Source of the DNA: Streptomyces werraensis
Lineage (GTDB): Bacteria > Actinomycetota > Actinomycetes > Streptomycetales > Streptomycetaceae
Direction: 5' to 3'
DNA length: 64,000 nucleotides
Assembly (NCBI GenBank): GCA_014656175.1
Contig: BNBX01000007.1
Location: forward strand, 241,800-305,799
Each line of letters starts with the position of its first letter. The first letter of the stretch is position 1. Under the pieces are notes generated by a model. The model was given only the letters and a program-made list of their open reading frames with translations. It did not search any database and was not told the origin of the DNA. This document shows, piece after piece, positions 41,440 to 49,692 of this stretch. The translations under genes were made by a program, and so were the position numbers.

Positions 41440-42831
41440 TCAGAGGGCGCGCGCGTCCTCCGTCCTCCCGGTCGTGACGGGGGTGCCCGTCCCGTCCTCC
41501 GTCCCGGGGGACACGTCGGCGAGATCCCGGTGCCGGGTCTCCTTGGCCGCCAGGATCGCGACGACCGTGAGGAGGCTCGCGGCGATGACGTAGAGGGCGA
41601 TCGGCGTGGAGGTGCCGTAGTCCGACAGCAGCGCGGTGGCGATGAGCGGGGCGGGAGCGCCGGCGGCGACCGAGGCGAACTGGGCGCCGATGGAGGCGCC
41701 GGAGTAGCGCATACGGGTCGCGAACATCTCGGAGAAGAAGGCGGCCTGCGGCGCGTACATCGCCCCGTGCATGACGAGACCCACGGTCACCGCGAGCAGC
41801 AGGGCGCCGAAGCCGCCGGTGTCGATGAGCGCGAAGAAGGGGAACATCCACAGGCCCACGCCGACCGCGCCGATGAGGTACACGGGGCGCCGCCCCCACC
41901 GGTCGGACAGGGCGCCCCACGCGGGGATCACCGCGAAGTGCAGCGCGGAGGCGATGAGCACGGCGTTGAGGGCGGTCTGCCTGGACACCCCGGCCGAGGT
42001 GGTGGCGTACACCAGGATGAACGCGGTGATCACGTAGTAGCTGATGTTCTCCGCCATCCGTGCGCCCATCGCCACCAGCACGTCACGCCAGTGGTGCTTG
42101 AGCACGGCGACGAGCGGCATGCGCTCGGCGGGGGCGTCCGCCTTGCGCGCCTCGGCACGCTTCAGCGCCTCCTTGAACACCGGCGACTCGTCGACGGAGA
42201 GCCGGATCCACAGACCGACGATCACCAGCACACCGGACAGCAGGAAGGGGACCCGCCAGCCCCAGGAGCCGAACGCCGACTCCGACAGCACGGCGGTCAG
42301 CAGCGCCAGCACACCGGTCGCCAGCAGCTGTCCGGCCGGTGCGCCGGTCTGCGGCCACGACGCCCAGAACCCGCGCCGGCGCGCGTCACCGTGCTCCGAC
42401 ACCAGCAGCACGGCGCCGCCCCACTCACCGCCGAGCGCGAAGCCCTGCACCAGCCGCAGCACGGTCAGCAGGATCGGCGCCATGCTGCCGATGGTGGCGT
42501 GCGTGGGCATCAGTCCGATGGCGAAGGTCGCCCCGCCCATCATCAGCAGGCTGAGCACCAGCAGCTTCTTGCGCCCGAGCCGGTCGCCGTAGTGCCCGAA
42601 CACCAGCGCGCCGATGGGCCGCGCGGCGAACCCGACGGCGTACGTCAGGAAGGACAGGAGCGTGCCGACCAGTGGATCGGAGTCCGGGAAGAACAGTTCG
42701 TTGAAGACGAGCGCGGCGGCCGACCCGTAGAGGAAGAAGTCGTACCACTCGATGGTGGTGCCGATGAGGGACGCGGCGACGATGCGCTTGAGGTTGTTCG
42801 GTGCTGGTGGAGCGGCAGAGGGCGACGACAT
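41440..42831 (-). CDS. MFS metabolite:H+ symporter (MHS family)
   Basis: Major-facilitator transporter of 463 residues with twelve predicted helices, of the ProP/KgtP metabolite:H+ symporter group. Signatures include GTTIEWYDFFLYG at the N-terminus, the loop motif FGHYGDRLGRKK, RLVQGFALGGEWGGAVLLVSE and the second-half SDRWGRRPV. Likely substrates are small organic acids; the neighbouring 3-hydroxybutyrate dehydrogenase and PucR regulator suggest hydroxybutyrate, by inference. The ATG follows AGGAAG. An inverted repeat lies about 80 bp upstream. Confidence 0.92.
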   Translation of the reverse strand: MSSPSAAPPAPNNLKRIVAASLIGTTIEWYDFFLYGSAAALVFNELFFPDSDPLVGTLLSFLTYAVGFAARPIGALVFGHYGDRLGRKKLLVLSLLMMGGATFAIGLMPTHATIGSMAPILLTVLRLVQGFALGGEWGGAVLLVSEHGDARRRGFWASWPQTGAPAGQLLATGVLALLTAVLSESAFGSWGWRVPFLLSGVLVIVGLWIRLSVDESPVFKEALKRAEARKADAPAERMPLVAVLKHHWRDVLVAMGARMAENISYYVITAFILVYATTSAGVSRQTALNAVLIASALHFAVIPAWGALSDRWGRRPVYLIGAVGVGLWMFPFFALIDTGGFGALLLAVTVGLVMHGAMYAPQAAFFSEMFATRMRYSGASIGAQFASVAAGAPAPLIATALLSDYGTSTPIALYVIAASLLTVVAILAAKETRHRDLADVSPGTEDGTGTPVTTGRTEDARAL

Positions 42832-42904
42832 CGGCACCACTTCCTGGCGTTGCGGGGACGTTTGCGTGTCGCCACACCGTAGGAATCGCCAGGTCAGGCG
42901 CACA

Positions 42905-42921
42905 TATGGCGGGACACCATA
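42905..42921. promoter_or_regulatory. Inverted repeat upstream of the symporter gene
   Basis: TATGG and CCATA flank seven bases, a 17-bp imperfect operator-like palindrome about 75 bp before the symporter start. It is AT-richer than its surroundings. It could be the site of the nearby PucR regulator or of an IclR/GntR-type protein; I cannot tell which. Confidence 0.35.
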
Positions 42922-43025
42922 GTTCGGCTGGCGAGTATCCCCGCGGGCACCATGCTGCGGTGGGCGTTTCGCGCTGTTCGTCCCAGGGAACCCGGCGGGG
43001 CGCCGATGCGACGGGAGGAACGCAC

Positions 43026-43262
43026 ATGACGGGGCAGCAGGACCAGAACGCCGACCGCTACGGCCGGGCCCGCGACGACGAGGAGCCCGGCGCCCACTCA
43101 GGCGGGGAGAAGCAGGCGCAGGATCGGACGGTCCCGGGCACCGCGAGCGCCAAGGAGGGCTACCAGACCGGCCGCGGCACGACGGCGGGCAACCCCCTGG
43201 AGGGCGTCGAGGCCCCTGCGGACGATGAGGACGGGACGGGCGGGGACGACCGCACGCCATGA
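43026..43262 (+). CDS. Small hydrophilic, disordered hypothetical protein
   Basis: The 78-residue, very hydrophilic protein is rich in Gly, Asp, Glu, Gln and Thr and lacks hydrophobic stretches, so it is probably disordered (for example ARDDEEPGAHSGGEKQAQDR). The composition recalls small stress-linked actinobacterial proteins, but no family is recognised. GGGAGGAAC precedes the ATG at good spacing, supporting a real gene. A strong hairpin follows the stop. Confidence 0.6.
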   Translation: MTGQQDQNADRYGRARDDEEPGAHSGGEKQAQDRTVPGTASAKEGYQTGRGTTAGNPLEGVEAPADDEDGTGGDDRTP

Positions 43263-43263
43263 C

Positions 43264-43299
43264 CGTCGGCGGGGCAGCGAGGAGCGCGCCCCGCCGACG
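43264..43299. terminator. Bidirectional hairpin terminator
   Basis: A perfect 12-bp stem (43264-43275 with 43288-43299) and a 12-base loop lie between the convergent small hydrophilic protein and SMI1/KNR4-domain genes. It fills almost the whole 40-bp spacer and probably terminates both. Confidence 0.75.
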
Positions 43300-43302
43300 T
43301 CC

Positions 43303-45225
43303 TCACCCCACACGCGTCCACACGAACAACGCCTCTCCGTCCTCGGGCGGCCGCGTCCAGGAGCGGCTGACGACAGTGGGGAGGCGGCCGTTCAGGAGGG
43401 CGTGGCGGGGGAGGCGGACACCGAAGTGCTCCGCCACGGCGCGCAGGAGCGGGCGTTCCGCCTCGGCGACGGCCGCGGGGCCGGCGAGGAAGCGGTCCGG
43501 GTCCAGAGCCGGCGGGACGTCACCGGTACGCCGGAGTTCGCCCTCCGCGTAGGTGAACGCGTACTCCTCGACGCCGTCGCGCGCCACGGAGAGGTGGAAG
43601 AACGGCTCGTCGCGCCGGCCCGACAGGTCGGCCCACACCACCACCGCGCGGGTGGCCGCGGCGGCGGCTGCGGCAGGGGAGACGAAACGCTCCGGGGTGA
43701 ACGGGTCCGGGTCCCCGTCGAAGGCGAAGCTCCAGCCGGCGCCCGCCCGGCCGACCGCCATGACGGGCTGGTCCGAGGAACTGGAGGACCACACCCCTCC
43801 CGTGCCGCGCAACTGCTGATGCCGTGCCTCCGAGATGGTCACGGGCGTGCCGAGCCCCGCATCCTGCGCGTCCCCGTCGCCCAGACGCCCGGGCAGGTCC
43901 TCCGGCGCCACCCCTTCCACCAGGACGAAGCGGTAGCCCCTGCGTCCGGTGCCCCGGTCCGGGTCCGCGAGCCAGTCCAGGCCGGGCGGGTCCAGGTCGG
44001 GAGCCCGGGACGGCGCCTCGCCGGACTCTCCGCCTCTGGGCGTGGACAGCAGTTCGCGGCTCCGTTCCGGAGTGAGCAAGGGGCCGAGGAGCGGGTCGGC
44101 CAGCCAGCCGAGGGGGGCTATGTGATCCGGGCCCAGGGGCTGCCACAGGGGCAGGGCGTCGATCAGGGCGCGCCATGCCTGGTCGGTGTCGCCCCGGCGG
44201 GCCAGTTCGCGTGCCCGGTCGGCCGCTTCGCCGAAGGGGCCGGGGGCCGTGTACCGGTACGTGCCGGCGCGGACCTGGTCCAGCGTCGCCCTGGCCCGGG
44301 ACATCAGGGCCTCGTCGGCACCCCGCAGGTGGTAGGTCAGGACGCTGTCGTCGTGGGAGCGACCCACGTGGGCGGCGACGAGGGGCGGCAGGAGTTCGGA
44401 GGCGTACCTCGGGTCGGTCACCAGCCCCGGGAAATACACCATGTACGTGAGACCGAGCATGCGGCGGATCTGGTCGCCCAGGCCGGCGGCCCGCGGTCTG
44501 CCGTACCCCTTGGCCTCGTCCAGCTTCTTCAGCGCCGTTTCCCAGTCGCCGCGCAGGGCGTCCCGACGGGCCTCCTCCACCCGGGCGTCCAGCTCCCGCG
44601 TCGTGGCGTTGACGAACTCCGGTCCACCGTCGGTGCGGTGGGCGCGGAGACTGTGGAACTCGCGGAACATCGCCTCCATGAACGCCCGGAAGTCGCGGTG
44701 CCGCTCCGGTGCGTCGGCGCGCCAGCTCGCCCACGTCCAGACGGCCCATTCGCCGTCCTCGTCCACGTCCTCCGGGTCCAGCAGGACGTACGTGGCGTCG
44801 GACTCCACGTCGAGCTGGAGGCCGCGCCGCCAGACACCCGCCTCCCGCCGTTCCTCCGGTTCGGCGTCCTCCTCCAGGTACTCCTCGTACAGGTCAGCCA
44901 GTCCGGACGCGTTGTCGTGCCAGCGCGCGTCCGCCGTGCCGGCCAGCAGCCACACGAAGCCGCCCGCGTGCCGCCAGCCGTCGGTGACCCTGAGGAACGA
45001 GCGGTACGACGGCGGCATGCGCCGGCCCAGACGCTCCTCCATCGCCGCGATCCGCTCCTCGGACGCGGGCGGGAAGCCCAGCCACCGTGACCGCCGTGCC
45101 GCCTCGTCGTCCGCGTCCCGCACCTCGTCGTCGGGGAGGGCGTCCGCCCACTCGCCGCTCCAGCGCAGCAGGAAGGTCCGCCAGTCGAAGTCCGTGGTCC
45201 CCGTGGCCCTGTTCTCCGTCACCAT
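43303..45225 (-). CDS. SMI1/KNR4 (SUKH)-domain protein with long C-terminal region
   Basis: The 640-residue protein has an N-terminal SMI1/KNR4 domain (about 45-180) with the family pattern WLGFPPASEERIAAMEERLG, then PPSYRSFLRVTDGW. About 440 further residues follow: a helical, possibly TPR-like middle (LDEARVEEARRDALRGDWETALKKL-type helices) and a beta-rich C-terminal part. SUKH domains are best known as immunity proteins against nucleic-acid-targeting toxins, but long fusions like this one have unclear roles. No toxin gene is adjacent. The ATG at 45225 lacks a clear ribosome site. Confidence 0.8.
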   Translation of the reverse strand: MVTENRATGTTDFDWRTFLLRWSGEWADALPDDEVRDADDEAARRSRWLGFPPASEERIAAMEERLGRRMPPSYRSFLRVTDGWRHAGGFVWLLAGTADARWHDNASGLADLYEEYLEEDAEPEERREAGVWRRGLQLDVESDATYVLLDPEDVDEDGEWAVWTWASWRADAPERHRDFRAFMEAMFREFHSLRAHRTDGGPEFVNATTRELDARVEEARRDALRGDWETALKKLDEAKGYGRPRAAGLGDQIRRMLGLTYMVYFPGLVTDPRYASELLPPLVAAHVGRSHDDSVLTYHLRGADEALMSRARATLDQVRAGTYRYTAPGPFGEAADRARELARRGDTDQAWRALIDALPLWQPLGPDHIAPLGWLADPLLGPLLTPERSRELLSTPRGGESGEAPSRAPDLDPPGLDWLADPDRGTGRRGYRFVLVEGVAPEDLPGRLGDGDAQDAGLGTPVTISEARHQQLRGTGGVWSSSSSDQPVMAVGRAGAGWSFAFDGDPDPFTPERFVSPAAAAAAATRAVVVWADLSGRRDEPFFHLSVARDGVEEYAFTYAEGELRRTGDVPPALDPDRFLAGPAAVAEAERPLLRAVAEHFGVRLPRHALLNGRLPTVVSRSWTRPPEDGEALFVWTRVG

Positions 45226-45360
45226 GCGCCGATGCTGTCACCCGCCACTGACATCCACCGACGCCACTGACTGCCCGACAGGCATGGACCTCTCCCCACG
45301 GGGCAACCGGAAGCCTGGCGCCCCACCGGGGGCCCACTCACGAGGGGAGACGGAGCCATC

Positions 45361-45606
45361 ATGATCATGCCGGCGGAGAAGGAGCTTCGGGCGGTGCTGG
45401 CACGGTTCGCGCAGGCGAGGATCGAGCACGACGTGCTGCCCACCGGCCGCACCAGCCGTGCACTCGAGGACGCCACCTACACGCTGTGCGTGATCACCGG
45501 CTCCCGCACCGCCGAGCAGGCCCTGCGCGCGGCCGACGCCCTGCTCGACCAGTACACGGCCGGCCGCGACGGCCTCCGCCGGGAGGACGAGACGCTCGCC
45601 GCATGA
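45361..45606 (+). CDS. DUF5133-domain small protein
   Basis: The 81-residue helical protein (PAEKELRAVLARFAQARIEHD; TLCVITGSRTAEQALRAADALL) matches the actinobacterial DUF5133 pattern, whose function is unknown but which may be a small regulatory protein. ATGs at 45361 and 45367 both fit; GGAG lies five bases before the first. It is followed by a non-coding stretch with a strong hairpin. Confidence 0.82.
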   Translation: MIMPAEKELRAVLARFAQARIEHDVLPTGRTSRALEDATYTLCVITGSRTAEQALRAADALLDQYTAGRDGLRREDETLAA

Positions 45607-45995
45607 GCACCCCTCGGCGCAGCAGCGGCAGTTCGTACAGGTTCGTCCTCGTCGGTTCCAGCAGCTCGTCTCCCCCGCCCGACAGCACCGTGCGCGTGGC
45701 GAACAGCGAGAAGCCCCTCACCGGGTCGTAGGTGAGGGGCGGCGGCAGGGACAGGCGGCGCGGGCGACGGCCGTGAAGCCGGGATCGTCCGGGTGCGCCC
45801 GCGGCCGCCGGTGCTGCCTGGCCGGCCTGTCGACGAGGACGGCTGGGAGCCCTGGACACAGGTGCAGGTGTAGACCGGCATGGGTCGGCCGGGGGAGCTT
45901 CACAGCTCAGGAACGGGGAAGCGGCGGGACGAGCCGGGCGGGCCGGGGTGTGCGACCGTGGAGGTGACGGCCTCCCGCCCGCACCGGAGTTGACC
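45607..45995. other. Gene-free stretch with hairpin
   Basis: A 389-bp stretch lies between the DUF5133 and GPP34 genes. It contains one strong hairpin (45713-45740). A short minus-strand reading near 45610-45720 (TRTVLSGGGDELLEPTRT) looks protein-like but has no start, ribosome site or adequate length; it may be a remnant. Nothing else is recognised. Confidence 0.4.
45713..45740 (+). terminator. Hairpin downstream of the DUF5133 gene
   Basis: A perfect 10-bp stem (GCCCCTCACC / GGTGAGGGGC) with an eight-base loop lies 106 bp past the DUF5133 stop. It is probably the transcription terminator of that gene. Confidence 0.6.
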
Positions 45996-46598
45996 ATGAC
46001 CACAGCACGTGACCTGGCCCTCGTCGCCGCCGACCCGCGGGACAGGACCGTGGTGGAGCAGGGCGACCTGTCGCTCGCCCTCGCGGGGGCGGAGCTGATC
46101 GACCTCCTCGACGCCGAGGCCCTCACCCTCGACGGCACCCTCCTGGTCCCCGCCGGGCCCGCGCCGGCCGGCGACCGCCTGCTGTCCGAGGCCGCGCAGT
46201 GGCTGGCGGACGGCGGACCGGGCGAGACCGTGGACGACTGGCTCTGGCGCCGGGGCCGCGACCTCGCCGGGCGCTACCGGACCGTCCTGGAGGAGGAAGG
46301 GCTCGTGGAGCCCGAGCGGCGCCGCCACAACCCGCTGCGGCGACAGCACACCGCACCGGCCGACACGTCGGCGATCCGGGCGGCGGGGGAGCGCCGCTCG
46401 TCGGGCGAGCCCGTGCTCGGCGCCCTCGCGGCCGCCGCCGGACTGACCGAGCAGGGCGGTGAGACGTCCGACGGGCTCGACGACGAGCGGACGACGGTGC
46501 TGGCGGCGGTGCTCCAGGCGGTCACGGAACTGGCCGGTGAGCGGCAGCGCCGCACCATCGAGGCCGAGGCCTTCGACAACATCTGGCGCGGCTACTGA
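45996..46598 (+). CDS. GPP34 (GOLPH3/VPS74)-family protein
   Basis: Phosphoprotein of the GOLPH3/VPS74 fold, 200 residues. Family features: start with DLALVAAD, the LSLALAGAELIDLLDAEAL helix, and a helical C-terminus (TVLAAVLQAVTELAGERQRRTIEAEAF). Actinomycetes have several such proteins, whose role is unknown; eukaryotic members bind phosphoinositide membranes. The ATG follows GGAGTTGACC. Short direct repeats overlap its stop codon. Confidence 0.85.
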   Translation: MTTARDLALVAADPRDRTVVEQGDLSLALAGAELIDLLDAEALTLDGTLLVPAGPAPAGDRLLSEAAQWLADGGPGETVDDWLWRRGRDLAGRYRTVLEEEGLVEPERRRHNPLRRQHTAPADTSAIRAAGERRSSGEPVLGALAAAAGLTEQGGETSDGLDDERTTVLAAVLQAVTELAGERQRRTIEAEAFDNIWRGY

Positions 46599-46626
46599 CC
46601 GTCCGGCGGTGACTGACCGTCCGGCG
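46594..46626. repeat. Tandem direct repeat ACTGACCGTCCGGCG
   Basis: Two exact 15-base copies lie at 46594-46608 and 46612-46626, 18 bp apart, with a degenerate third copy from about 46630. The first copy includes the stop codon of the GPP34 gene, so the tract probably arose by slippage. Confidence 0.6.
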
Positions 46627-46856
46627 CGGCGACCGACCGTCGCCCGCCGGCCGCGGTGCGGCCGTCCCGTGTTGCCGGGCCCGTGCACCGGTGATGGGAT
46701 GGACACTCTCGCGTGCGACGCGGGAGGAGGTGAAACCGGGCGACATCCCGCCCCGGGTGAACGTCCCGTCCCTCACCCGGCTTCTGTCCGTCCCGACCCA
46801 GCGCGGCGCGCGGACCGCACCCCCCTCACGGTCGCCGCCGGCCCCGGAGTGACATC

Positions 46857-47879
46857 ATGAACACGTACCGAGTCGCCCAAGTGCCCGCCCCCAACGGGTC
46901 GTTCGAGATCGTGGAACGCGAGGTGCCCCGGCCGGGCCCGCGTCACGTGCGCATCGCCGTGGAGGCCTGCGGGGTCTGCCACAGCGACGCCATGTTCGTC
47001 TCGGCCGGGATGCCCGGCGTGCCCTTCCCGCTGGTGCCGGGGCACGAGGCGGCCGGCCGCATCGACGAACTCGGCGACGGCGCCGACGAGATGGGCTGGC
47101 AGGTGGGCGACCGTGTCACCGTCGGCTGGTTCGGCGGCAGCTGCCTGCACTGCGTCCCGTGCCGTCGGGGCGACTTCATCGTCTGCGACAACCTCAAGAT
47201 TCCCGGCTACGCCTACGACGGCGGTTTCGCCGAGGCGATCGTCGCGCCCGTCGACGCCCTGGCCCGCATCCCCGACGCGCTCTCCGCCGCCGACGCGGGA
47301 CCCATGGCCTGCGCGGGCGTCACGGTGTACAACGGGCTGCGGCGCAGCGGCGCGCGGCCGGACGACCTGGTGGCGATCCAGGGCATCGGCGGCCTCGGGC
47401 ATCTGGCCGTGCGGTTCGCGGCGGCCATGGGATACGAGACGGTCGCGATCGCGCGCGGTGCGGACAAGGCCGACTTCGCCAAGGAACTGGGCGCCCACCA
47501 CTACGTCGACAGCACGGCGGGCCCCGTCGCGGAGGCCCTCCAGGCGCTCGGCGGCGCGAAGGTGGTGCTGGCCACCGCCGGAAACTCCGAAGCCATGGCC
47601 TCCACGGTGGACGGACTCACCCCGCGCGGTGAGCTCGTCGTCGTCGGGGCGACCCCCGACCCGATGCCGATCAGCCCTCTTCAGCTGATCCTCAAGGGAC
47701 GGCTGGTCCGCGGCCACCCCTCCGGGACCGCCCAGGACGTGCAGGACACCATGACCTTCGCCGCCCGGCACGGCATCCGCTCCATGACGGAGGTGTTGCC
47801 GCTCGACGAGGCGAACACCGCCTATCGGAAGATGATGGACGGCAGCGCCCGCTTCCGCATGGTGCTCACCCCGAGCTGA
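46857..47879 (+). CDS. Zinc-dependent medium-chain alcohol dehydrogenase
   Basis: NAD(P)-dependent alcohol dehydrogenase of 340 residues with both zinc sites: catalytic Cys/His in GVCHSD and PGHEAAG, and four structural cysteines in CLHCVPCRRGDFIVC. The Rossmann motif is IQGIGGLGHLAVRFA. This looks like the AdhT/AdhA or cinnamyl-alcohol type of MDR enzyme; the substrate is not deducible. GGAG lies shortly before the ATG. It is convergent with the disulfide oxidoreductase gene 12 bp away. Confidence 0.95.
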   Translation: MNTYRVAQVPAPNGSFEIVEREVPRPGPRHVRIAVEACGVCHSDAMFVSAGMPGVPFPLVPGHEAAGRIDELGDGADEMGWQVGDRVTVGWFGGSCLHCVPCRRGDFIVCDNLKIPGYAYDGGFAEAIVAPVDALARIPDALSAADAGPMACAGVTVYNGLRRSGARPDDLVAIQGIGGLGHLAVRFAAAMGYETVAIARGADKADFAKELGAHHYVDSTAGPVAEALQALGGAKVVLATAGNSEAMASTVDGLTPRGELVVVGATPDPMPISPLQLILKGRLVRGHPSGTAQDVQDTMTFAARHGIRSMTEVLPLDEANTAYRKMMDGSARFRMVLTPS

Positions 47880-47891
47880 CTCCCGCGGCGG

Positions 47892-49346
47892 TCAGGCCGC
47901 AGAGCCGTCGCTGTCCCGGTAGGTCTCCAGGATGCGCAGCCACACCTCGCTGATCGTGGGGAACGCCGGGACGGCGTGCCACAGCCGGTCCACCGGCACC
48001 TCGCTGGTGACGGCGACGGTCGCCGAGTACAGCAGCTCCTGGACACCCGGGCCCACGAAGGTCGCCCCGACGACGTTCCGCCGCTCGCTGTCGACGATCA
48101 CCCGCGCCCGGCCCCGGTACCCCTGCGCGTACTGCACCGCCCCGGCGACCTTCCCGATGTCGTAGTCCACGACGTCGACCTTCAGGCCCGCCCGTTCGGC
48201 CTCCCGCGCGGTCGGACCCACCGACGCCACCTCCGGCTCGGTGAAGACGACCTGCGGCACGGCGGCGCCGTCGGCGGTCGGGGCGTGCCGTCCCCACCTG
48301 CCGTCGTCGAGCGGCTCGCCCTTGGCGCGCGCCCCGATCACGGCGCCCGCGATCCGCGCCTGGTACTTGCCCTGATGGGTCATCAGGGCGCGGTGGTTGA
48401 CGTCCCCGACCGCGTACAGCCAGCCCTCGGTGATCTCGGGCACGCGGAAGGAGTCGTCGACCGGCAGCCAGTCGCCCGGGTCGAGACCGACGGTCTCCAG
48501 GCCGATGTCGCCGGTGTGCGGAGCACGGCCGGTGGCGAACAGGATCTCGTCCGCGACCACGGTGTCCCCGTCGTCCGTCGTGATCCGCACGGGCCCTTCC
48601 CCGCCGTCCTCGCGCTCCACCGCGGCCACCGACCTGCCGAACCGCACCTCCACCCCGGCCTCGCGCAGCGCGTCAGCGACCATCTCCCCGGCGAACGGCT
48701 CCATCCGGCCCAGCAGTCCGCCGCGCACCAGCATCGTCACCCGGGAGCCGAGCGCCTGGAACGCCGTGGCCATCTCCACGGCCACCACCCCGCCGCCCAC
48801 CACCGCGAGGCGTTCCGGCACGCTCCGGGCGGCCGTCGCCTGCCGGTTGGTCCACGGACGCACGTCGCCGAGTCCCGGCAGGTCGGGGAAGGCGGTGACC
48901 GTGCCCGTGCACACCGCGACGGCGTGCCGGGCGGTCAGCCGTACGGTCTCCCCGTCCGGCGTGTCCACGACGACCTGGCGGGGGCCGTTCAGCCGGCCGT
49001 GCCCGCGCACCAGGTCCACGGAGACGGAGTCGAGCCACTCCACCTGGTCCTCGTCCTGCCAGTGCGCGGCCATGGTGTCGCGGTGCTCGAAGACGGCGGG
49101 CACGTCCAGCGGGCCCTCGACCGCCCGCCGGAGCCCCGGGACGCGCCGGGCGTCGGCGCGCGCCAGCACGGGGCGCAGCAGCGCCTTGCTCGGCTCGCAC
49201 GCCCAGAACGAGCATTCGCCGCCGAGCAGTTCGTTCTCCACGACGACCGTGGTGAGTCCGGCGGCGCGGGTGCGTTCGGCGAGGTTCTCCCCCGTCGGTC
49301 CCGCACCGAGAACCACCACGTCGTAGGCCTGGGAAGTGCCGTTCAT
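47892..49346 (-). CDS. Class I pyridine nucleotide-disulfide oxidoreductase
   Basis: FAD-dependent disulfide oxidoreductase of 484 residues, related to dihydrolipoamide dehydrogenase and mercuric reductase. The FAD motif is VVVLGAGPTGENLA, the redox-active pair lies in GGECSFWACEPSK (CX4C kept, but flanking residues unlike the usual GTCLNVGCIPSK), the NAD(P) motif is VVGGGVVAVEMA and the C-terminal acid/base pair is in HAVPAFPTISEV. No N-terminal metal domain is present. The substrate is unknown. The ATG follows GGGAGCGGGC. Confidence 0.9.
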   Translation of the reverse strand: MNGTSQAYDVVVLGAGPTGENLAERTRAAGLTTVVVENELLGGECSFWACEPSKALLRPVLARADARRVPGLRRAVEGPLDVPAVFEHRDTMAAHWQDEDQVEWLDSVSVDLVRGHGRLNGPRQVVVDTPDGETVRLTARHAVAVCTGTVTAFPDLPGLGDVRPWTNRQATAARSVPERLAVVGGGVVAVEMATAFQALGSRVTMLVRGGLLGRMEPFAGEMVADALREAGVEVRFGRSVAAVEREDGGEGPVRITTDDGDTVVADEILFATGRAPHTGDIGLETVGLDPGDWLPVDDSFRVPEITEGWLYAVGDVNHRALMTHQGKYQARIAGAVIGARAKGEPLDDGRWGRHAPTADGAAVPQVVFTEPEVASVGPTAREAERAGLKVDVVDYDIGKVAGAVQYAQGYRGRARVIVDSERRNVVGATFVGPGVQELLYSATVAVTSEVPVDRLWHAVPAFPTISEVWLRILETYRDSDGSAA

Positions 49347-49692
49347 GCCCGCTCCCGTAGTCGTCGGCTGGTCGACTGGGCGATGTCCTCCCAGTGTCCT
49401 CCTTCGGGTACGACATCGCCCGGCGTGCGGGGACGTGCCGTCCGGCCGCTCCCGGCCCGGTTCCGCGCGGCACGTGGCAGGGCGCCATGTCACGCGTCGC
49501 GCGGAAGGACCCCGCCGAGCAACGTCCCGAGCCGCTCACCCCGGACGAGGAGGCCGTGGTGCGGCCGCTACGCCGCGTCATCGATCGTCCCCGCCCCGGA
49601 GGCGACGTTGATCAGCACACCGCTGTCGCGCTCGCCTTACTTCGACACGAGGGGCGGGCCAGGGGAGCCGGCGCTCTCGGGTGTGCCGTGGA
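49347..49692. other. Intergenic stretch holding a MarR-like remnant
   Basis: A 346-bp stretch between the disulfide oxidoreductase start and the VOC gene end. It holds the degenerate MarR-like remnant listed separately and no intact gene. Confidence 0.4.
49487..49690 (+). pseudogene. Degenerate MarR-family regulator remnant
   Basis: An ATG at 49487 starts a reading with LTPDEEAVVRPLRRVI, typical of the first helix of actinobacterial MarR regulators. After about 35 codons the match continues one frame over (PAPEATLISTPLSRSPYF, comparable to the usual LDADL...PLSEYF). The helix-turn-helix core is missing, and the remnant runs into the convergent VOC gene. Read as a decayed regulator; based on pattern memory only. 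Confidence 0.35.

Noticed and set aside
39263..41920. An 885-residue minus-strand reading opposite the PucR regulator
   Set aside because: It crosses several gene boundaries and has shadow composition; the plus strand has GAF and PucR motifs.
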